Source: Actinomycetota bacterium (GTDB lineage: Bacteria > Actinomycetota > Geothermincolia > Geothermincolales > RBG-13-55-18). Taken from it: a stretch of 64,000 nt of DNA. The notes beneath the pieces are model-generated. The model searched no databases. It was given only the letters and a program-made list of their open reading frames with translations, and was not told the DNA's origin. The position numbers were made by a program, and so were the translations under genes. Shown here piece by piece: positions 60,968 to 64,000 of this stretch. Numbering within the stretch: position 1 is the first letter of the stretch; every line of letters begins with the position of its first letter. The DNA is taken from contig JACIXC010000012.1 in the NCBI GenBank assembly GCA_014360655.1, positions 1 through 64,000 on the forward strand. The letters are read 5' to 3'.

Positions 60968-61347
60968 TGGAAGCGCGCAGGAAGGGCTTGTACGTTTTCA
61001 TACTTGCCGGGCTGGCCGTGGCGGTAGCGCTGGCGCTGTTGGTCTCCCCCTGGGCCTCCTCCTCGCCTGACGGTCTGGAGAAGGTGGCGGAGGACAAGGG
61101 ATTCCTTGAAAAGGCGGAGGAGACCGAGCCCGCCTGGGAAAGCGCCCCCATACCCGATTACGCCATGCCCGGCCTCACCAGGGAAGCGGTGGACGAGGAG
61201 ACCGGCGAGGTGGTGGAGGAGCCCACCAAGCTGGCCACCGCCCTGGCCGGGCTGGTGGGCACGGTGGCCATCTTCCTCATCGCCTGGGGTCTGGCCCTGG
61301 TACTGAAGAAGAGGACCCCTGACGAAGCGAACACCGTCCCGCGGTAG
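60967..61347 (+). CDS. cbiN: PDGLE-domain (CbiN-like) protein
   Basis: 126 residues with two transmembrane helices, near residues 10-25 and about 95-115. The signature SSPDGLEKVAED follows the first helix. It is the small accessory unit of cobalt/nickel ECF transporters. The start overlaps the cbiM stop (TGATG); a GTG one codon earlier is equally possible. Downstream is cbiQ after about 20 bases. Confidence 0.9.
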   Translation: MEARRKGLYVFILAGLAVAVALALLVSPWASSSPDGLEKVAEDKGFLEKAEETEPAWESAPIPDYAMPGLTREAVDEETGEVVEEPTKLATALAGLVGTVAIFLIAWGLALVLKKRTPDEANTVPR

Positions 61348-61366
61348 GCCACGGGGGAGAAGGCGC

Positions 61367-62122
61367 TTGAAGCACGCTTTCCTGGACCGCTACAGTGACC
61401 TGCGGAGCCCCATTCACCGGCTCGACCCTCGGGCCAAGCTGTTGGGGTTCGCGACGCTCATCGTGATCTGCGTCACCACCCCTCCCAACCTCTATGCGGC
61501 CTTCGCCGCCTACCTCGGGTTGGAGCTTGCGCTGCTGTGGCTCTCCCGGCTGCCCCTTGGTCACGTGGCCAGGCGCATGCTCGTAGTCCTTCCCTTCGTG
61601 CTGATGGTAGCCGTCTTCATCCCCTTCTTCGACAAGGGAGGAGGCAGCTACAACCTGGGGCCGGTGCGGGTTTCCGCCCATGGGTTGCTGGTTCTGTGGA
61701 ACGTGGCCGCCAAGTCCACGGTGAGCGTGCTGGCGGTGATACTCCTCTCCTCCACCACCCCCTTCCCCGACCTCCTGCGCGGGATGGAGAGGCTGCGTGT
61801 GCCCCGCCTGCTGGTGGCGCTGCTCAGTTTCACCTACCGCTACATCTTCGTGCTGGTGGACGAGGCGCAGCGCATGCGGAGGGCGCGAGATTCCCGTGGG
61901 TGGAGTGGAAAATGGCTTTGGGAGGCCAGGGTCGTCGCTCACATGATCGCCACTCTCTTCCTGCGCTCCTACGAGAGGGGGGAAAGGGTTTATGCGGCCA
62001 TGCTGGCCAGGGGTTACGACGGGGGCTTACGCACCCTGTACCTCTACGAGCCGGGGGTCATGGAGCTGGGCTTCGCGTCCCTGGCGGCGCTCTTTCCCCT
62101 GGCCGCCAGGCTGCTGGCCTAG
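61367..62122 (+). CDS. cbiQ: ECF transporter transmembrane component CbiQ
   Basis: 251 residues with about five or six helices. Coupling helices are seen in FPDLLRGMERLRVPRLLVAL and MRRARDSRG, followed by SYERGERVYAAMLARGYDG; these contact CbiO. HRLDPRAKLLG near the N-terminus is also typical. It is the scaffold (T) subunit linking CbiM to the ATPase. Start TTG 61367 follows GGGGGAG and is not strongly decided. Confidence 0.9.
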   Translation: MKHAFLDRYSDLRSPIHRLDPRAKLLGFATLIVICVTTPPNLYAAFAAYLGLELALLWLSRLPLGHVARRMLVVLPFVLMVAVFIPFFDKGGGSYNLGPVRVSAHGLLVLWNVAAKSTVSVLAVILLSSTTPFPDLLRGMERLRVPRLLVALLSFTYRYIFVLVDEAQRMRRARDSRGWSGKWLWEARVVAHMIATLFLRSYERGERVYAAMLARGYDGGLRTLYLYEPGVMELGFASLAALFPLAARLLA

Positions 62123-62238
62123 GTCAAGGATGAAATCGGGTGCCTGGAAGGGGCGCCATCGGGATCAGGAGTGATATGGTAATAACTGGCATCCCGGAAA
62201 CCGGGCCGGCCAGGCCCAGGCGGAAAGGAGCGGGATAA

Positions 62239-63015
62239 GTGCATCACAGGCCGGCGGTGGAGATTCGAGACCTTTACTACGCTTACCCGGACGGGACACC
62301 GGCCCTGCGGGGCGTCAACCTCCTGGTCGAGGAGGGTGAATCGGTGGGCATCGTGGGACCGAACGGCGCGGGAAAATCCACCCTGCTCCTGCACCTAAAC
62401 GGCATCCTCACAGGCCGCGGCGAAGTGCGCATCTTCGGCCTGCCGGTGGAGAAGGCGAACCTGCGGGAGATCAGGCGGCGCGTGGGCCTGGTCTTCCAGG
62501 ACCCGGACGACCAGCTCTTCTCCCCGACCGTCTTCGACGACGTGGCCTTCGGGCCCCTCAACATGGGCCTCTCCCGGGAAGAGGTGGCCGCGGCCGTGGC
62601 CAGGGCCCTGGAGCAGGTGGGATTGGAGGGGATGGAGAAGCGCTCCGCCTTTCACCTCAGTTTCGGGCAGAAGAAGCGCGCGGCAATCGCCACCGTGCTC
62701 TCCATGAACCCCGATCTCCTGGTCCTGGATGAACCTTCCAGCAACCTCGATCCCCGCGCGAGGCGTGAGTTCTCAGAGCTGCTGCAGCGCACGAAGATCA
62801 CCAAGATCCTGGTCACCCACGACCTTCCCTTCGTCTTCGAGAACTGCGAGCGCGTGGTGGTGATGGACAGAGGGAAGGTGGTCGCGGACGGCGATGTCCT
62901 TGCCGTAATGTCCGACGAACGACTGCTCCAGGAGCACGGCCTGGAGCTCCCCTTCGGGTTTTACCCGGTGCAACGTGAGGTTTCCCGGGAATCTCCCGAC
63001 CGCGAACGCGAGTGA
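62239..63015 (+). CDS. cbiO: ECF transporter ATP-binding protein CbiO
   Basis: 258 residues. Walker [18 protein letters not shown]-loop FQDPDDQLF, signature [12 protein letters not shown], Walker [13 protein letters not shown] and the H-loop VTHDL are all intact. It would act as a homodimer driving metal uptake. Start GTG 62239 has AAAGGAG upstream. It is the last gene of the operon; 63016-63292 (277 bases) shows no terminator or gene that I can support. Confidence 0.93.
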   Translation: MHHRPAVEIRDLYYAYPDGTPALRGVNLLVEEGESVGIVGPNGAGKSTLLLHLNGILTGRGEVRIFGLPVEKANLREIRRRVGLVFQDPDDQLFSPTVFDDVAFGPLNMGLSREEVAAAVARALEQVGLEGMEKRSAFHLSFGQKKRAAIATVLSMNPDLLVLDEPSSNLDPRARREFSELLQRTKITKILVTHDLPFVFENCERVVVMDRGKVVADGDVLAVMSDERLLQEHGLELPFGFYPVQREVSRESPDRERE

Positions 63016-63292
63016 CCTCGATGGAGTGAAACCCCTCAGGCGTTATCGCAGGCGTGGCGAGAAGATATCCTTCTGGCCATGCCTCCCCTTACCCACCATT
63101 TCAAATTTCATCCCAGCGAGATCGCCATGTCGGCATAATCGTGTCTCATCGCGATCTGGTTCTCCGATGATCTCTCTCCTTATCGTCATGATCTTTTCTC
63201 GAAGACATGTCACGCCTCCGGGCCATTATTTCGGAGGTATGGCTTTATCGCAACGATGTTTGCCGGGAGGTGGGTGAATCCCTTCGCTATAT

Positions 63293-64000
63293 CTACCTCA
63301 GGAGGTGGAGGTTGCCGAGGTGGACGCAGGTGAGGCCGGCTTCCCTGGCCGCCGACAGGCACTCCTCCGCCTGGCGGCGCGAGGTCACCGGCAGGTCGCG
63401 CATGGCGTGCTGCGGGTGGAAGGCCAGCAGGGAGTAGGGGATGTCCGGGTCCAGGGAAGAGATGAAGGAAGCGATGCGCCCCACTTCCTCCGCCTCCACG
63501 TAGCCGGGAACAAGCAGGGTGCTGGCGACGAGAGGCGGGGGATCGGGACGCTCCGCTATGCGGGAAGCCGCATAGGAAAAGTTTTCCAGAGTGCGCCGGT
63601 TGGACACACCGCAGAGGGCGCGGTGGAGTCCGGGGTGGAAGGCCTTGAGGTCGAACTTCACGCAGCCCCCGCTGGCCAGGGACAGGTCCATGGCGCGCCG
63701 CAGCAGCCCCGGGTGCATGCTACCGTTGGTCTCCCAGCATATACGCAGGCCTCCCCTTCTCCTCTCCAGGGCCAGCTCGGAAGCCCTGAGAGCGAAGGGC
63801 ATCTGGGGGGAGGGGTCGCCGCCGAAGTAGCAGATGCAACCCGTGCGCGCGTCGGCGGCTTCCGCCAGCTCCCGCGGTGTGAAAACCGGCGCCAGTCTGG
63901 CGGTCAGGTAACGGAACTGGGAGTTCTGGCAGAATAGGCAGTCGAAGGAGCAGGCTCCCAGGAAGACAGCCAGGTTGTAGCGCCCGCGGTCCCGGCTGCC
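63293..64000 (-). CDS. Radical-SAM activase-like protein (PflA/AmmeMemoRadiSam type), 5' end cut by window
   Basis: 235 residues visible; the N-terminus lies to the right. The 4Fe-4S motif CSFDCLFCQN is near the visible start, followed by CICYFGGDPSPQMP, ICWETNGSM, VKFDLKAFHPG and PPLVASTLLVPGYVEAEEV. The order matches pyruvate-formate-lyase-activating-enzyme relatives. C-terminal PQHAMRDLPVTSRRQAE is typical of the AmmeMemoRadiSam subgroup, so its substrate may be a protein or a small molecule. No partner is in view. Confidence 0.85.
   Translation of the reverse strand, partial: GSRDRGRYNLAVFLGACSFDCLFCQNSQFRYLTARLAPVFTPRELAEAADARTGCICYFGGDPSPQMPFALRASELALERRRGGLRICWETNGSMHPGLLRRAMDLSLASGGCVKFDLKAFHPGLHRALCGVSNRRTLENFSYAASRIAERPDPPPLVASTLLVPGYVEAEEVGRIASFISSLDPDIPYSLLAFHPQHAMRDLPVTSRRQAEECLSAAREAGLTCVHLGNLHLLR

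Overview
The window is high-GC, gene-dense bacterial DNA. No rRNA or marker gene fixes the taxon. The gene set suggests an anaerobic or facultatively anaerobic bacterium, perhaps a deep-branching Actinomycetota: a glycyl-radical enzyme, radical-SAM proteins, HdrD-like Fe-S proteins, an Mrp/NifX/MinD-ferredoxin cluster, CbiMNQO and ArsM. The affiliation is inferred from style and gene content only.

Left part (1-24300). A glycyl-radical enzyme tail is followed by a biotin module: biotin ligase, the BioY transporter, and the biotin-bearing and biotin-carboxylase subunits of a two-subunit pyruvate-carboxylase type enzyme. Next come an EamA transporter, a three-gene array of an unrecognised protein family built from a duplicated CxxC plus V4R-like module (6296-9838), a zinc-ribbon membrane protein, an AbrB-like regulator with arsenite methyltransferase, two divergent DUF3795 proteins, an ABC exporter, an HdrD-like protein with a decayed downstream gene, and an AddB/AddA-type helicase-nuclease pair.

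Middle (24500-48900). This part holds a PAS sensor kinase, a second ABC exporter, an ECF sigma factor fused to a transmembrane segment whose gene end is triplicated downstream, a divergent zinc-ribbon/MerR pair sharing one promoter region, a 39-residue RCKP-type rubredoxin-like protein, a secreted glycoside-hydrolase-like protein, a PadR regulator, a nitronate-monooxygenase-like enzyme, a ferredoxin protein, a fourth copy of the CxxC/V4R-like family, an acyl-CoA dehydrogenase, a sirtuin, a methyltransferase, a B12-binding radical SAM protein, a YihY protein, an M28 peptidase and a geranylgeranyl-reductase-like flavoprotein.

Right part (49400-64000). A seven-gene operon encodes Mrp, two small proteins, two NifX-like proteins and two MinD-type ATPases with inserted ferredoxins, probably for Fe-S or metal-cluster trafficking. 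It is followed by DUF1847, CoA-binding and DUF5320-type small proteins, a DJ-1-like lipoprotein, a decayed FAD oxidoreductase, tRNA-Arg(CCT), another zinc-ribbon membrane protein, the cobalt/nickel ECF transporter cbiMNQO behind a well-formed transcription attenuator, and a radical-SAM activase cut by the window end.

At least four genes are visibly decayed, and several intergenic regions carry tandem or dispersed repeats, so parts of this genome are turning over. The best candidates for something undescribed are the duplicated CxxC/V4R-like family, the cbiM leader and the membrane-fused sigma factor.
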